32,917 bases of DNA from Gnomoniopsis sp. IMI 355080. Lineage: Eukaryota; Ascomycota; Sordariomycetes; Diaporthales; Gnomoniaceae. The position numbers and the translations under genes are program-made. The DNA is taken from assembly GCA_027946555.1 (NCBI GenBank), contig JAPEVC010000314.1:1-32917 (forward strand), in the 5' to 3' direction. Shown here one piece after another: positions 10,618 to 22,810 of this stretch. The stretch's first letter is position 1. Every line of letters begins with the position of its first letter. The notes under the pieces are model-generated. The model made no database searches. It was not told the DNA's origin and worked only from the letters and a program-made list of their open reading frames with translations.

Positions 10618-13600
10618 ATTCGACTCGGAATTTGCGAATGCACTCGGTGCCTCGAGGCATAAGGTCTACTTCACATTAATCAAATACCTACGAGGCCAAC
10701 ATACCCCCATCAAGAAGTACTCAATGCGATGAAACGATGTTGCTATGCCTGGCTTCACGCAGGTACCCCGTTAATCGCGAGTAACAGTAATCCAGTGCCC
10801 TTGTACATGCAATCTTGGCCACTGCATGAATGCGGTGCGATTGTCGATGTGACTAGAAAGAGTTACCGTCGGTAAGACAGTCGGCCCTTTGGAGACTACG
10901 AACCCCAGCTTCTTACGTGTGTATCGACATCGACACATGACGGAGATGCTGCCCAGCCCCGTCTGTCCCAGGAGGACGGCCACGGGCTTGTAGATCAATG
11001 AGAACTGACACGATCGTACAAAACCCCGGACCAGTTCACGCAGCCAACCTTGATCAGCTACAACGGCCGTACAGAGACATTTTTGAGCGTTCCGACCTTC
11101 ATGGCATTGACAGAAACCAGAAATAGGTCTGCGGGTCTGTCGGATACCTACCTAGCCACTCCATGATTCTCGTCTTCCTTCTGTTGGACAAATGGCTCTT
11201 TCGGGTTGCCTGTTACCCTCCATTTGGGAACCGAGCCGTGTTATGTCTGCAATTGTGTGCACTGAATCGGAAGGCCGCTGGATCATGGCCGGTACCAGGG
11301 CGAACATGTGCTTGGAGCCGTTCAAAATCCCGGGCTATGGTACATAGGTAGTACGTCTTTGGTGACGTGAGATTTACCGTTGAGATCCAGAACAACACCC
11401 ATAGCAAGTAACTTCTGGACATCTGCAGGAAGGGTCCCCTGAGAAGCATCTCGCCTAACACCCCCGGCTGTGCTCTGGCAGCGCCATGGGCTCTGGTTAC
11501 ACCAACCAGGTATGCCCTGGGCATACGCGCCATACCTTGGGCAGATAGATGAGTCGAGGACAGGCTGCCTAAGTCGTCCAATATCTCAAAGCCACAGATC
11601 CGTCGCCTAGCTTTTGCATTTCATCTTGTTGGAAGCACTGGCAGCAGTTGCCCCAGTGCACGGAGTAAGTGGCTGGAGTCCGACTCCTACGCCACCATAC
11701 TTGTCGTCGGCTTGCCACCGCTCTGCCATAAAGTAGGACGAATTTCGGCACTCAGCCGTGTGCTTGTCAGTGTCGCAGATTCGCGAGCAATCCCTGTTGC
11801 ATCACCCTGGCCGATGAAGGGGGGGGGGTGTTCTTCAAAAGCATCGTCACACATGCACCCGCCCGCCCTGACCTTTCTTGGGTCCGGAATACATCGATTT
11901 GAGCGCTTGTACAAGACTACGGCGGATATTATCATACCTTGATTCTTCATAATCTCTCAAGGAGGTAAATCAACACCTCCTTCATCGTTGCAAATTGTCA
12001 CGCACAAGAGCAACGCTCTCGATGCTGAGGCACTCGGAACACAACATTTGGAGCTTCAGAAGTTCGTTTCGTACATTGTGCAATGTGGAAAATCATCTAG
12101 AGATATATAAAAGGTTACCATTTGGCTATTGGCTTGGACCCATCATTTCATACCCCTTTCGGGTTTGCAAATTTTGGGTCACCACGACCCGAGCTGGGGA
12201 AAAGCAGCCCTGGAGTCCGGTGTTTGCGGCCTTGCGGAGGTATGAACTGTAGCATAACAGCCACATGAATATTGAAATTGCTTGAATGAGGCTTCATTTC
12301 AAAAGTCAAGCCTCGTCGCCTAACGTTTTTGTTCTCTCATGCGAGAGTAGCACGGATGGACGCCTTCGTCCTCGCGATCCAAGCACGCCATGTGTGTCTC
12401 AAATACACATTGTGACAAATTGTCTCTGCTTGAGAATGACCTCATGTGACTCTTTGTATGCAAAACAAGCTGAAACGTTGTTCGGTTCGGATACTTGCCA
12501 TGGACCCGATATCTTGGACCCGGTATCATGGATGGAGTGGGAAAATTTTCGCCATCTTCTAAGTGCTCACCTGTGTACTATATGCGGAGGGCATGGCATC
12601 ACAGCGATACATGCGTCTTGTAACTCACGCAATATAGATATGACGGAGATAAGTCTTCATCAAGAGCCCCAATTCGAATCTTGCCCAACAATCCTGAAGG
12701 CGGAGCCTGGGATGGTGAGATCGTATGACTTGTCTGTAGCTACAACAGAACTCTCGACGGCAACAAAGCGAACGTTGAATTACACTGGATTCTCGATATT
12801 AGTGTTCCACGGTCCTGTGACCTGTGTTTCCTGGGCTGCTTACATTGAGCCAAATATCCACAGCATCGAGGCCAGCATCAGGTAGATTGCGACTCCTGCC
12901 AGGTCAACGGTCGTTCTAGCCCGGAACGGCGAAGGGAAACGAACACCATGATGCACAGGCTCGCACGACGTTCAGATCATGCAGGTCGATATTGTTTGGT
13001 AGCAGATCTGACGCTTGGCCTCGACTTTGTCCTGCCATTGGGCCCAGCGTTCTTGAACAATCCCTGTGCGGGTGCAGCAAGTCGAAGGGGGTCATGGCCC
13101 ATGCTGTCCAGTCAGAGGGGACTCTGTTGCTGCTTCGAGACGAGGTCATGCGAATTTCCACGGGTGTCACGCGCGAAAAGTCGTGACCAATGCCATCAGG
13201 CCAGAGTTGTTCAGTTTTGCTAGTCACGTCCACCTGTTCATCTTCCACGAGCTCACGGGACATTCAAGACAAGAAGATGCAAGCCTCACAAGGATCAGGC
13301 TTGCTTTGCGCTCTGCCAGATATCGTTCAATCTCGCTATGATATCAGCCACAAATGACCATTGCCAATCATGAACATGCAAGGCTATCCATTTAGCGAGT
13401 ATGCAGCGAGATCATGGCCTGGCGTTTACCCCACAATGTCATCTCGATGCTCACACACAGTCACTATTTCCTTTGACCCCCGGGTCATCAAATTTTGTCG
13501 AAAGATTCCTTGAATTCGTCTGTATGATACAATTTTTTTGCGATCTTGTTATTTTAAAAGTAACTTGGATGTATGCAAAAGGCCTCGTCTAGGTTCTTAC

Positions 13601-15194
13601 GCGTTTTGGGTCGTGGAATTTGAGTCTTACGGGGCACCGGCCCTTAAATAAATGCCAACTTGGAAAGGTCTTGCACTGTGTCATAAGCGGTGATAAGTAG
13701 AACCCAACCCCAATCAAAGTGTTTTGTGGAAAAGATTGTACTGCTGTCGCCATGAATGAATCAATGCCTCTGAACCTAGGTAATGATTCAAAGCTTGGTG
13801 AGAAGTTGGCAAGATTCTGTGGCGACGGATAATTGATTACGAGGTGATTGGAGAGATAGAATGACAAACCCTGGGGAAGTTCATCCTTTAAGGTAATTGT
13901 GATAGACGTGGTAGCATTATGATCGGAGGCTGATCTCTTCGGGAGCGTATTGGACTTTGTCTTCTTGAGTCACAGATGTGCTTTGAGGGCGGGATGTGGT
14001 TGGGAGGGACTGGCCAATGTTGACATTTCCGCACCTCTGATTAACGTTTGACCTCTTGATGATCAGTTCCAAATCGTGAAATTGGGTCCTGAAGACAATA
14101 TGATTTCACGCTTTGCGCACGTTTCGCAAGAATGCTCGGGCAAGGCCTTCACCAAGTATTTGGATTTCATGTCCTCCAAATTTCTTGCTTGGGCTTGAAC
14201 TGGAGCCACATGCAGATTAATGCGAATCATCAACATGGCAAAATCTACAACAGGCTTTCCACAACTTCTGAAACTTGAGACCAATTGCCATCTCGTTGCC
14301 AGAGCCGTCCTCTGTAAGCGAAGAGAGCTCTCAATCTTGCAGCTCGGACATCTCCGCCTTCCATCAAGCATTCGGTCACCGGCGTCATGGATTGAATCCC
14401 TGTCTATCGTATGTGCATGGTGTCCTCCAACCAATCCACGCAGGACACGGACGAAATTGTCGCCCGGCAAGCATGACTATCGGCGTGGGCCTGGCCGCCT
14501 GGGTTGTCCGGATATGGAAGAATGCAGGAGTGTCCCAGAGGAAGAGAATCCACGTTGATCGTTTTGATTCTCGTGCACATGTAGTTTCAATCCACTTCAG
14601 GAATTCGTGCGTCAGTCCAAGTGATGTGTGGTCGCACAGCAGGACGGCTTCCACCTGCTTCAGCCCTCAACACATGCATATAGCCGCCAGCCCACTTCAT
14701 CTCTGGGAAAAAAACAGAGATCCTGCAGCAATGCGGTTACTCTCGAATGTGAGAAGAGATTTGTTTGTCGGTACAAAGTCATAACAGCTTACGTCCGTAG
14801 CAATGCAGCATTTGTCTGTGTTGCAACTTTCCAAGGTTGGGTCCTGGTGCTGGGAGGGAAGCATGAAGATTCCATGACAGTGCCGTCATGATTTGACATC
14901 GTATTTCATAGAAGGGTGTCAATGCTCTGGTAGAATTGGCCTTCCGAACCGTGCATTATGCGAGATGTTGCTTTGGACTAGCATCTCAATCAGGCCGTAA
15001 GAAGAAATCAACAGCTCGCCAGCCTCCCTTGCTTCAATCCTGTCATAGGTTCGATTCATACAGATTCAAGCCCTGTAAACACCGTGCCATGAAGAAATTC
15101 GTGTTTCAGCGGCTTGCGAGAGTCCTGCCATGTTGTTTCCGACACGTCTCCTGTCAAACTTGGGCTTCTTCCGGTCCCCTCGAGAACAGCTACT

Positions 15195-15204
15195 TACCTA
15201 GGTA
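15195..15204. repeat. TACCTAGGTA palindrome, copy 1
   Basis: First of four exact copies of a 10-bp palindrome in the gene-poor region. A related core, ACCTAGGT, is at 13774-13781, and GCCTAGGTAGGT lies at 9017-9028. Confidence 0.9.
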
Positions 15205-16481
15205 GATAGTTGACTAGTCAATGTACAGTATATAGCTTTTCCGCCGCTCAAGATATATGGCTACTATATGCGCAGTCGATTTCAGATCAAGGCGTGTATC
15301 TATATGCCGTCGGGTAGCTTTGTGTTGACGGGATCTGGCAGATTGTCATGCGGCCAGGAAGGGATCGAACACCTCAAGTCCAAGATTCTCTTTAGATCCA
15401 TGTGGAAAACCGAAGAGCATTAGCGGGACTTTCCGGAAGCCTCAATCTTTCTTTCACTCGTTTCAGAGGCAGCGGGTCCTCAACATCATATTTCTGGGTA
15501 TGCTGCGAGCCATGCGTCCTGCCCGCGACCATGCAGGCTGCAGGCAGGCAGAGTTACCCACAACGGATGCGCGCACCCGTTCTTCCGATCCGGCAATGTC
15601 TTTGCCTGGACGCCTGGGAAGGACATGATAGAAAGAGAGAACAGAGATGCAGGCCTCGGGAAATTGCAAGAAAATGAATGACAGGGAATGGAGATCGCCG
15701 ACTGCATGCCCAGCGACTAGGATGTCACCCGTGCTTACGAGCAAAACGACACTTACGGGCTATGAGAAGAGGGGAAAGCATTATCTTTTGGGAGCGCTTC
15801 ACCTTCAGGTAGAGCTCATACCGAGCCTCCTCGAGAGCCAGGATCAATGCGTTTGAGCTTCGTGTCTTAGGTAGTCCGCAATTGAGACCATATGCGGGCT
15901 GAAGTAAATTAACCCAACGGGCGCGAAACACGTAGATTGGAAACACATCGCGAGGAGCTGCGGTTGTTTCCCCATGTAAATAACCCTTAAGGTGAAGTCG
16001 TTTGACATATCTCAAAGCAGATACCCCGCGAGTTCTCGGAGCGATTCAAGCGATGGGAATACATAGCTAGTGTACCTAGTAGGATTGACAGACAGGTGTG
16101 GGCCTGACGTTCTAAGTGCCCCATCATGATGGCTAGAGGTAACAGAGGGCCGGAGAGCTCCGGATACCGAAGATAAGATATATCAAAACACAATATTCAC
16201 CTGGGCAGGCTAAATCTAGATGACTGCAAATATCTAAGCACTTCATTATAGCTGACCAGATATCAAGACGTAAAAAGACTTAGGTACGCGGACACCCTTT
16301 GGGCCCTGCTTCCCTAAGGTTTCATGGCTGAAGTGTACTGGGTGAAAGTGTGACAGTGAACAGTGTTCCATACATCAGTGACTTACTTAGGTACTCTTCG
16401 TCGTATGCCTTCGCGGGATGAGCGTGCGTGCAGCTCTTGGTACGGGAGCATATGTGGCAACTGATCCATGTGCTTCCTCGA

Positions 16482-16505
16482 TATTCCAAGGACAGCCTTG
16501 GAATA
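16482..16505. repeat. Perfect hairpin, 10-bp stem and 4-nt loop
   Basis: TATTCCAAGG, loop ACAG, then CCTTGGAATA: a perfect inverted repeat able to fold in either transcript. It lies in non-coding DNA with no gene end beside it, so a terminator role is not indicated. Confidence 0.85.
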
Positions 16506-17187
16506 GCTGCCGAAGACAAAACGGCCATTCCACCAATTCTGGAATCTCTCCCTGTCAGTTTGGTGAATCAGGACCTCGAGAACTTCTCAATCAGGACGAG
16601 TTGAGCCCTTTGAGCATGTCATCTCGCTCCAGTGAGAACCTCATTGGCTGTACGATCACGCCGTAGACCTGCTTCGATCTATACGAGGCATCTGTACGCT
16701 GCAAGCGTGCTGATCATCACAGCCGTGGCTTGGCTGTTGTCTCAGTTGTCATTGCCGACCAGCGTTCCGGGCCCGACATTGGTGCTTTTGCCACGTAGAT
16801 TTTGCTGGAACATCTACTTCGTGTGTACCAAGCACAGCCAGATGGCAAGAGAGGACAATTGAGCATACATGGATCGAGTAGGTGGCAGGCGAATATCTAA
16901 GCGAGAGTTGTGTACCAGAGCCTCGGCGTCTCGTGATGGCACATTGCGCTCATTTCATGTTGTTCTGACCTAGGGGTCATCTACTTGAGCTTCAGGTTCA
17001 AGATCGAGATCTCGGCAACGGCGACGACACAAAGTAGCGACAGCATCGAAGCAATATCGGAACTTGCCAGACCTTTTACGTCGGCTAGCTGCGCTATAGA
17101 AGATTCGAGATCATTGATTTGGTCCTGCAGGCCTTTTTCATATCATCTAGTGTATGGCAAGGACGTAAGTCTATACTTCCAAGGTTG

Positions 17188-17201
17188 GCTACCTAGGTAG
17201 C
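17188..17201. repeat. TACCTAGGTA palindrome, copy 2 (14-bp version)
   Basis: Here the palindrome extends to 14 perfect bp, GCTACCTAGGTAGC. It lies 370 bp from copy 3. Confidence 0.9.
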
Positions 17202-17569
17202 TTCCCATTAAACAAAATACTTCTGAGATATACCATGAGTAGTAAGCCCCAGATGGGGTCTAGGAGCTTTCGCGTGGGACACAATTGATCTTGAACCTCT
17301 GAACATACTTCTTCAAAAGACTTCTTTGCAGCCTGGTCGTTGGAAGTGCTCATCCGTCAGCTGGCGGGCGTGCTGTCAGGCCCGGTGACAACAATTTAGC
17401 TTTGCACGAGGCTCATAGCCACGTGCCACTCTGCAATTACGAGGAAAATCACAGAATAGATTCCCGGAAACATAACAGATCATACTATCTTAAGTTTGAA
17501 CTGGATCATAAGAAGTGAGGGATGGGATTACGCTCCGTGTATGTATGTATGTACGCAGTACCTAGCTGC

Positions 17570-17581
17570 CTACCTAGGTAG
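17570..17581. repeat. TACCTAGGTA palindrome, copy 3 (12-bp version)
   Basis: The palindrome extends to CTACCTAGGTAG. A half-site TACCTA at 17559-17564 lies just before it, after a short ATGT repeat at 17540-17552. Confidence 0.9.
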
Positions 17582-19400
17582 CTTATAGTATTGGGACTGC
17601 TACCTCAATCGGCACCGTGTTTACTGCTTTGTTGACTTCGGGCCTGACAGGACTTTTGCTGTTTATTTCAATTTTGTTGACGTCTTCGTGTTATTGATCA
17701 AGCCCGAAGACTGTCACAATCTAGTCAACTTCATCTTGGTAAACTCATGTCCAGGATACCTTCTGGTAATTGAACGACATGAACAAATGTACGTCCTCAA
17801 GATCGCTGTCGTGATCGTGTCTACTCTTGTGTAGACTCCGAGTAGCGGTACGGCAAGTTGAAAGGTAACTCCCGTTGCCACCATGATGTTGTTCATTTTC
17901 AAGAAGAAAAAGCTCGCTACGAGGATGAAATTACCCAGGTGTGTTGGCCTTCCAAGTAAGACAAAAAAAGCATGCTCTCTACCTATGAGCCCCAACCCAC
18001 ACGCGTGTGCACTGAGCGCCGGAAAGCGAGTCAGGTAGGCACCTAGTTCACCGTAAAGCTACAATCTTGTGTCCTTTCAGTACTTGGTCTAGAACTACGT
18101 TATTATAAAATGATGAATATACTGCAAAATCCTTCGGTGCCATAATCTTCACGTTGAAGATTGCAAGGCTTGGTTGGTTGAAGCGCCTTTGCATACAAGA
18201 CCATCAACAGAAGGCGTCACAAGAAGCAGGTAATACACTTCTTTGAAATGACAGCCGTCGTCAGTGTGTATTCAGCGATACGCGTTTGAAGGTTTGGCTT
18301 CATCTTGAGCCTTGGGTGGGGATCGCCTTCTCTTAAGACCACGCTACATGCCCAAGTGAGGCAGCCCGACTATCCAGGGCCACGATGGCCCTATCAAGGC
18401 TAGGCCGATAAGTTCACCCCGTGTAGGTCATCAGCGGGTCCATGGAGATCATCGTACGTTGAGGGTCAGCATGGGGTTTGTGCGGGGCCCCGGGTTTTCA
18501 GCTGACAGCCAAAGTAACCGGTTCCAACCGTAGCGAAGTCTTGTGGGAATAAAGCAGCGCTGACAGGAGCCTGGGATCACACCACGATCAGGCGACCTGT
18601 CTAATAGACACGCCATACTCGGAAAACACGAAAGTGAGATTCTCAGCGGACCCAGTCCTGGGACGAGTGTATAAAATGCCATACTGTAAATTGACGTACG
18701 GTCCAGGACCAGGTGTGTATCATCTCATATCCTATCGATATTCGGAATCACGAGACCAAACAAGTCTCTGAGTACCCATCAAAGCAGCAAATCTTGCGCT
18801 TCCTCAGTTCTGAAGCGGCCCTCCCCGCTTTGCAATATCTGCCCGGACTACTTTGTTTAATCAAGTCGTACTTTACGACAAGATTTTAAAGACAACCATC
18901 CATGGGTTCCACCATGCAAGGCACACGTCCCAATAAACCACTCCCTGGCACCAAATATGGACCAACGATAGCAGTAGTCACATTTTGTACGGTCCCCCAG
19001 TCTATCTCTAGGAACAATAGCAATACACAGTCCACTAATATTCACCGCCATCGATAGTTTCGCTGATTGTTATATATGCACGTGCAAGGCTCCAAGCTGA
19101 TTCGAAAAAATATGACGAAACTTTCGCGCAATACAGGAATGCCCAGAGCGAAGCCTCTCACCAACGAATTTTCGGGGATATGGGCTCCGCAAATCCGAGA
19201 AGAGCTTTTTTTAATGTGTTGAGCTGGGAAAAGGGGGGCAAGTGAATTGCTTAGCAGAGCACTGTAATACGAGATCGTGCAAAACAAGGAGCAACATGGT
19301 CAGCAGTATGATTCCTTCACGGTGGCTGGATCTTCCTTCTTGAACGGTTCATCGATCTGATTATTTGTCAAGGACAGATCGGGAGTCCGGACTTGTGCAG

Positions 19401-19410
19401 TACCTAGGTA
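19401..19410. repeat. TACCTAGGTA palindrome, copy 4
   Basis: An exact 10-bp copy, 131 bp beyond the permease stop codon. It could fall in the permease 3' UTR or terminator, though nothing shows a role. Confidence 0.9.
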
Positions 19411-19540
19411 TCGTGTACAACATTGAGTACATATGTGTTCATTGTATTTGAGCCCTCAGCTAGGTGGTAGACGAAAAAGGCCACTCTACCTACTTGATAC
19501 GCAGCTCACCCTCAGCTGTGATGATCTAAATGAATACTAT

Positions 19541-21478
19541 CTAATCATGATAGATCTCTTCGACTTCTAATTCAGCCTGTTTCAGCGCATCCTCAAGGGG
19601 TATCTCCGTTAACGAATATAATTTAGTCTTCTTTGTGAATTTCCAAATCAAGTACGCGCAAATAACGAGAGGAATATCCCTAGAAGGGATAGTCAGCTAC
19701 TGTGTTCACGTCTGACGGTGTGTTGGGCGACTTACAAATATGAAGACACAAAAGTCTCGGGATCCCATCCGCCTGTGGTGAAGACGCTGAACCCATTGGT
19801 GAAGAGAATCACAAGGGTGAGGAAGAGAGCGAAATATGAGGAATAGACTGCAGCAAGGCTTGTTAGCAACGGTGCTCGAATAGGGGTGGAGGTAAGAATA
19901 GTTGACCTACTAGACCAGGAATTATGCCAGGGTAGTCTCGCCATGGGGATGCCTTGCTTCTTCATTGCAAGCTTCATACGAACATGGTTGAACAAAATCG
20001 CGCTCCAGCTGACCAAGACCCCAGCAGCGGTGAGATCCATAAGCCAGTAAAAGACTGTCAGAGCGTCATTGTTCAGGGTCAAGAAGGCCAGGAACATGAA
20101 CACTGTGAACAACGACACACACACATAGGGCACACCCCAGGAAGTCGTCCGGAGGAAGATCTTGGGTGCCTGCCCCTTGAGCGCCAGACCATAGAGGACA
20201 CGCGTGCCCGCCAACAGCGATTGGTTGCTGCTGCTCCACGCACTGGTGATGACAATAGCGTTGACCAAGCTAGGGATTGCCTTGATCCCTGCGGCACTGG
20301 CAGCAATCACAAACGGGCTCTGCGCGGCGGTGCCACTCTCATCACCGAGCCGGGGGTCGTTGCTCGCCACCAGCATGCCCACGATAAGGACCGCAAGCAT
20401 GTAGAAGAGCAGCACGCGGAGAAAGACTTGCTTGCAGGCGCGGGGAATAGCGCGGCGCGGGTTTTTGGTCTCGGCGGCGGCCATGGCGATGGACTCGACG
20501 CCGGCGAAGGAGAAGACGGCGTTCGTCATGACGCCCCAGAAGCCGAGGAATTTGCCCCAGTTGCCGGTTGCGATGTACTCGACAAAGGGGCCTGGATTCT
20601 GCCAGTAGAGAAAGCCGATGCGGGGCGTGCCGGGAATACCACCGAGATCGATTACCAAGCCGAGGATGATCAAGAAGACGACCAGAAGGACCTTGAGAAT
20701 CCCAAAGAAATACTCCACCTCGCCAAATACTAGGAGTACGATCAGCTCACAGACTTTCCCAGCGCCGGAACAGCACACGGATCAAAAAAATGAACACTCA
20801 CTGCGGACGAAAGCTACACCAACTAGGACGGTTAGGATCATGAAGACAATGATCCAAACAGCAGGGGACAAGTCGGTCCAGAACTCGAAGAGCACGCAGA
20901 TGGCGGTGATCTCGGATGGAATACTAAGAAGATTGCCATAGACCAGATTCCAGCCGATGGCAAACTCGAAGGCCGGGTCCACCAGAAATCCAGCATGTCG
21001 AACGAAACTCCCTGTGACCTAGCGAGAACAAAGTGTTTAATATTGTAGGACTCTCTGACCAGTGACCAGATCGCACGCGCCAAACTTCACTTACAGGCAA
21101 CAAGGCAGTGACTTCGCCCAATGCGAACTGCACCGCACATACAATTCCTCCGACAATAGCGTACCCCAGAATTGCGCCGAGGGGGCCGCCAGTTTGGATA
21201 GCACCACCCAGACTGAGGAAGAGACCAGTGCCAATGGCGCCGGCAATACCAAGCATGGTAAGGTGTCGCTCGCCGAGCCCTCGCTTGAGGTCGCGGTTCT
21301 CCACGTCGGTGACGAGGTCGCCATCGTGGTCGTCCACGATGGGGCCAAGGCCATTGGCGCCGCCGCGGTGGTCCTCCGGATCGGACGACGGGCTTCCGTC
21401 GGCGGGCGAGGCGTTTACCACGGGCGTGATGCCCTTTGTCGTGCCGGGACTGGCATCCTCATCATCGGTGCTGCTCAT
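19541..21478 (-). CDS. Amino-acid permease, APC/YAT family
   Basis: Plasma-membrane proton-coupled amino-acid transporter (family role). Five exons: 21478-21095, 21018-20802, 20729-19911, 19847-19736 and 19679-19541, encoding 556 aa, the usual length. Introns of 76, 72, 63 and 56 bp begin GTAAGT, GTGAGT, GTAGGT and GTAAGT and end in TAG, TAG, CAG and TAG; the phases join cleanly. A hydrophilic acidic N-terminus of about 65 residues precedes the family signature RHLTMLGIAGAIGTGLF (71-87). Other family motifs are VTGSFVRHAGFLVDPAF and GWNLVYGNLL, VFSFAGVESIAMAAAETKNP (glutamate motif), NAIVITSAWSSSNQSLLAGT, VLYGLALKGQAP, LPWHNSW and YSSYFALFLTLVILFTNGF. About twelve hydrophobic segments are visible. 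The C-terminal tail is charged (ends EEIYHD). Similarity looks closest to broad-range or dicarboxylic (Dip5-like) permeases, but the substrate cannot be read from the sequence. Confidence 0.93.
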
Positions 21479-22810
21479 TGTCTTTTTTTCTCCTTCCGTC
21501 CCTGCCCAGGCGATAGCAACGGAGCAGCTCTATGCTGATGGCCTGTGGGACGCAAAGGGAGGGGATGCCGGAGGGAGGCGAGAGGGCGAGATGAGAATGA
21601 CACCACGATAGCTTGTACATTGGGGTACACGCGAGTTTTAAACCGACATAGTATGCGAGGCCGCGTGGGCGGCGTCCGCTAACAAGGGTTCACACGATAA
21701 GGCTCTCGGAAGACTCCATATTGCGCCATCGGCGTCAAAGATACCGTTGCAATTATTGGCTGAATGGATGACATAATCGATCCTAGCCGAGTTGACGACG
21801 TCTCGTGGCCGAGGTCTGGATCTTTCGTCTAACTGCAAGCGATTAGGGAGCTGGAGCATTCCTGTGGGTTTTGTAATCTTCTATATGTAGAGGTTTGTGG
21901 TAGGTACAGTACTACTTGCATCTTGAACTATGTTTGTCCAGTCTTGTCCTTATTAGTGCGGCGCGAATTATCTCGTCCCGTAATTAACGTAGCGCAAACT
22001 GACAGAAGGCTTGTAAGCGCCACACTTTCTGAGAAAGCAAAAATGAAAATAACTCGGGAGACATGACTAGCGGTCGACACCAAGGTCTTCAGGCATCCCG
22101 AAAGACTCTTATCCACGTCTCAGGCATACTATGTTATAATTGTTCGATTCTGAACTTCTGTTACCAGCACAAGGCCAGACAACTACCTAGCTCCCTAGGA
22201 ATGTTGCACGATCTCACAAGTATGTGGGCGCCACGGGGAGGGGAGCTGCTCTGTTTTCAACATCCTGAATAATTCACTGCCTGATTAAACGATTAATGGA
22301 TGTTTGTGTCTGTTGTTTTCCTAAATCGAAGGTTACCTTGACGATCTTCGTCTCTAACCCATGGAATCTTGGCACTTGATGTTAACACAGCCCTGTTGCA
22401 GTACTATCGCGGACTGATCCGAGGTACGCCCACATTCCCGCCCATGCATGACATGAACCCCTTCAGACGAACTCATAGAGCATGAATGCACTGCATTTCC
22501 GGCCATACCTGTGAACTAGCATGAGTATTTGTTCTAGCACTGCCAATTACACCCACCAAAGCCAAGACACTCAGTTCAGCCAATCTTGATGCCGAGTGCT
22601 TGATATAATAGTCAATAACATGCAGAGATGTAGTCCGGACTGTAGAATTGAGGGAATTTTTCCTATACGGCAGTGGTTGTGCGACACTGGTGGAAGTAGC
22701 GGACATCCGGAGGGGAAGATGCTCTGGTATGATAAAGATCTTCGCGTCTTCCTGTTATTGTCCTTGGCTGGGCGTAAGTAATCGAGATCCGCTCACATCA
22801 ACATATCGAA
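21479..22810. promoter_or_regulatory. Divergent intergenic region, permease and NTF2-like gene
   Basis: A 1.3-kb region with no supported gene. The first 130 bp upstream of the permease start are C/T-rich on its coding strand, as expected for a fungal leader. Three HGATAR matches on the plus strand lie within 225 bp of the permease ATG (21511-21516, 21606-21611, 21695-21701), and an AGATAA on the minus strand is at 21968-21973. GATA sites of this kind bind AreA/NIT2 nitrogen regulators in related fungi, which would suit a permease. Several matches are expected by chance in this length, so this is only suggestive. Confidence 0.35.

Larger units (their letters stand above)
5904..19540. other. 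13.6-kb gene-poor region between medA and the permease
   Basis: Only short ORFs (up to 199 codons) occur on either strand, and none has recognisable domains, consistent splice structure or family motifs. Stop codons are dense in every frame. The medA-proximal 1-2 kb has leader-like features on the minus strand: a C/T-rich stretch just upstream of the proposed start, a probable intron, and a T/C-rich tract at 7873-7920. The distal part, especially 13.7-19.5 kb, carries repeated TACCTAGGTA palindromes, short hairpins and many TAGGTA hexamers. Possible contents are medA regulatory DNA, non-coding transcripts, or old degraded repeats. Confidence 0.7.

Noticed and set aside
12286..12885. 199-codon plus-strand ORF in the gene-poor region
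   Set aside because: No recognisable domain, no signal peptide or membrane pattern, unusual mix of rare residues, and no supporting start context; a chance ORF of this size is plausible in 13.6 kb.
15040..15075. GGTTCGATTC resembling a tRNA T-loop
   Set aside because: No matching 5-bp T stem, A box or acceptor stem around it; no cloverleaf can be drawn.
14829..17188. 12-mer TTCCAAGGTTGG present twice (14829 and 17177)
   Set aside because: Flanks do not match, and one shared 12-mer of this kind is expected by chance in 33 kb.
19954..20733. 259-codon plus-strand ORF opposite the permease
   Set aside because: Antisense shadow of the large permease exon; the sense frame has clear APC family motifs.
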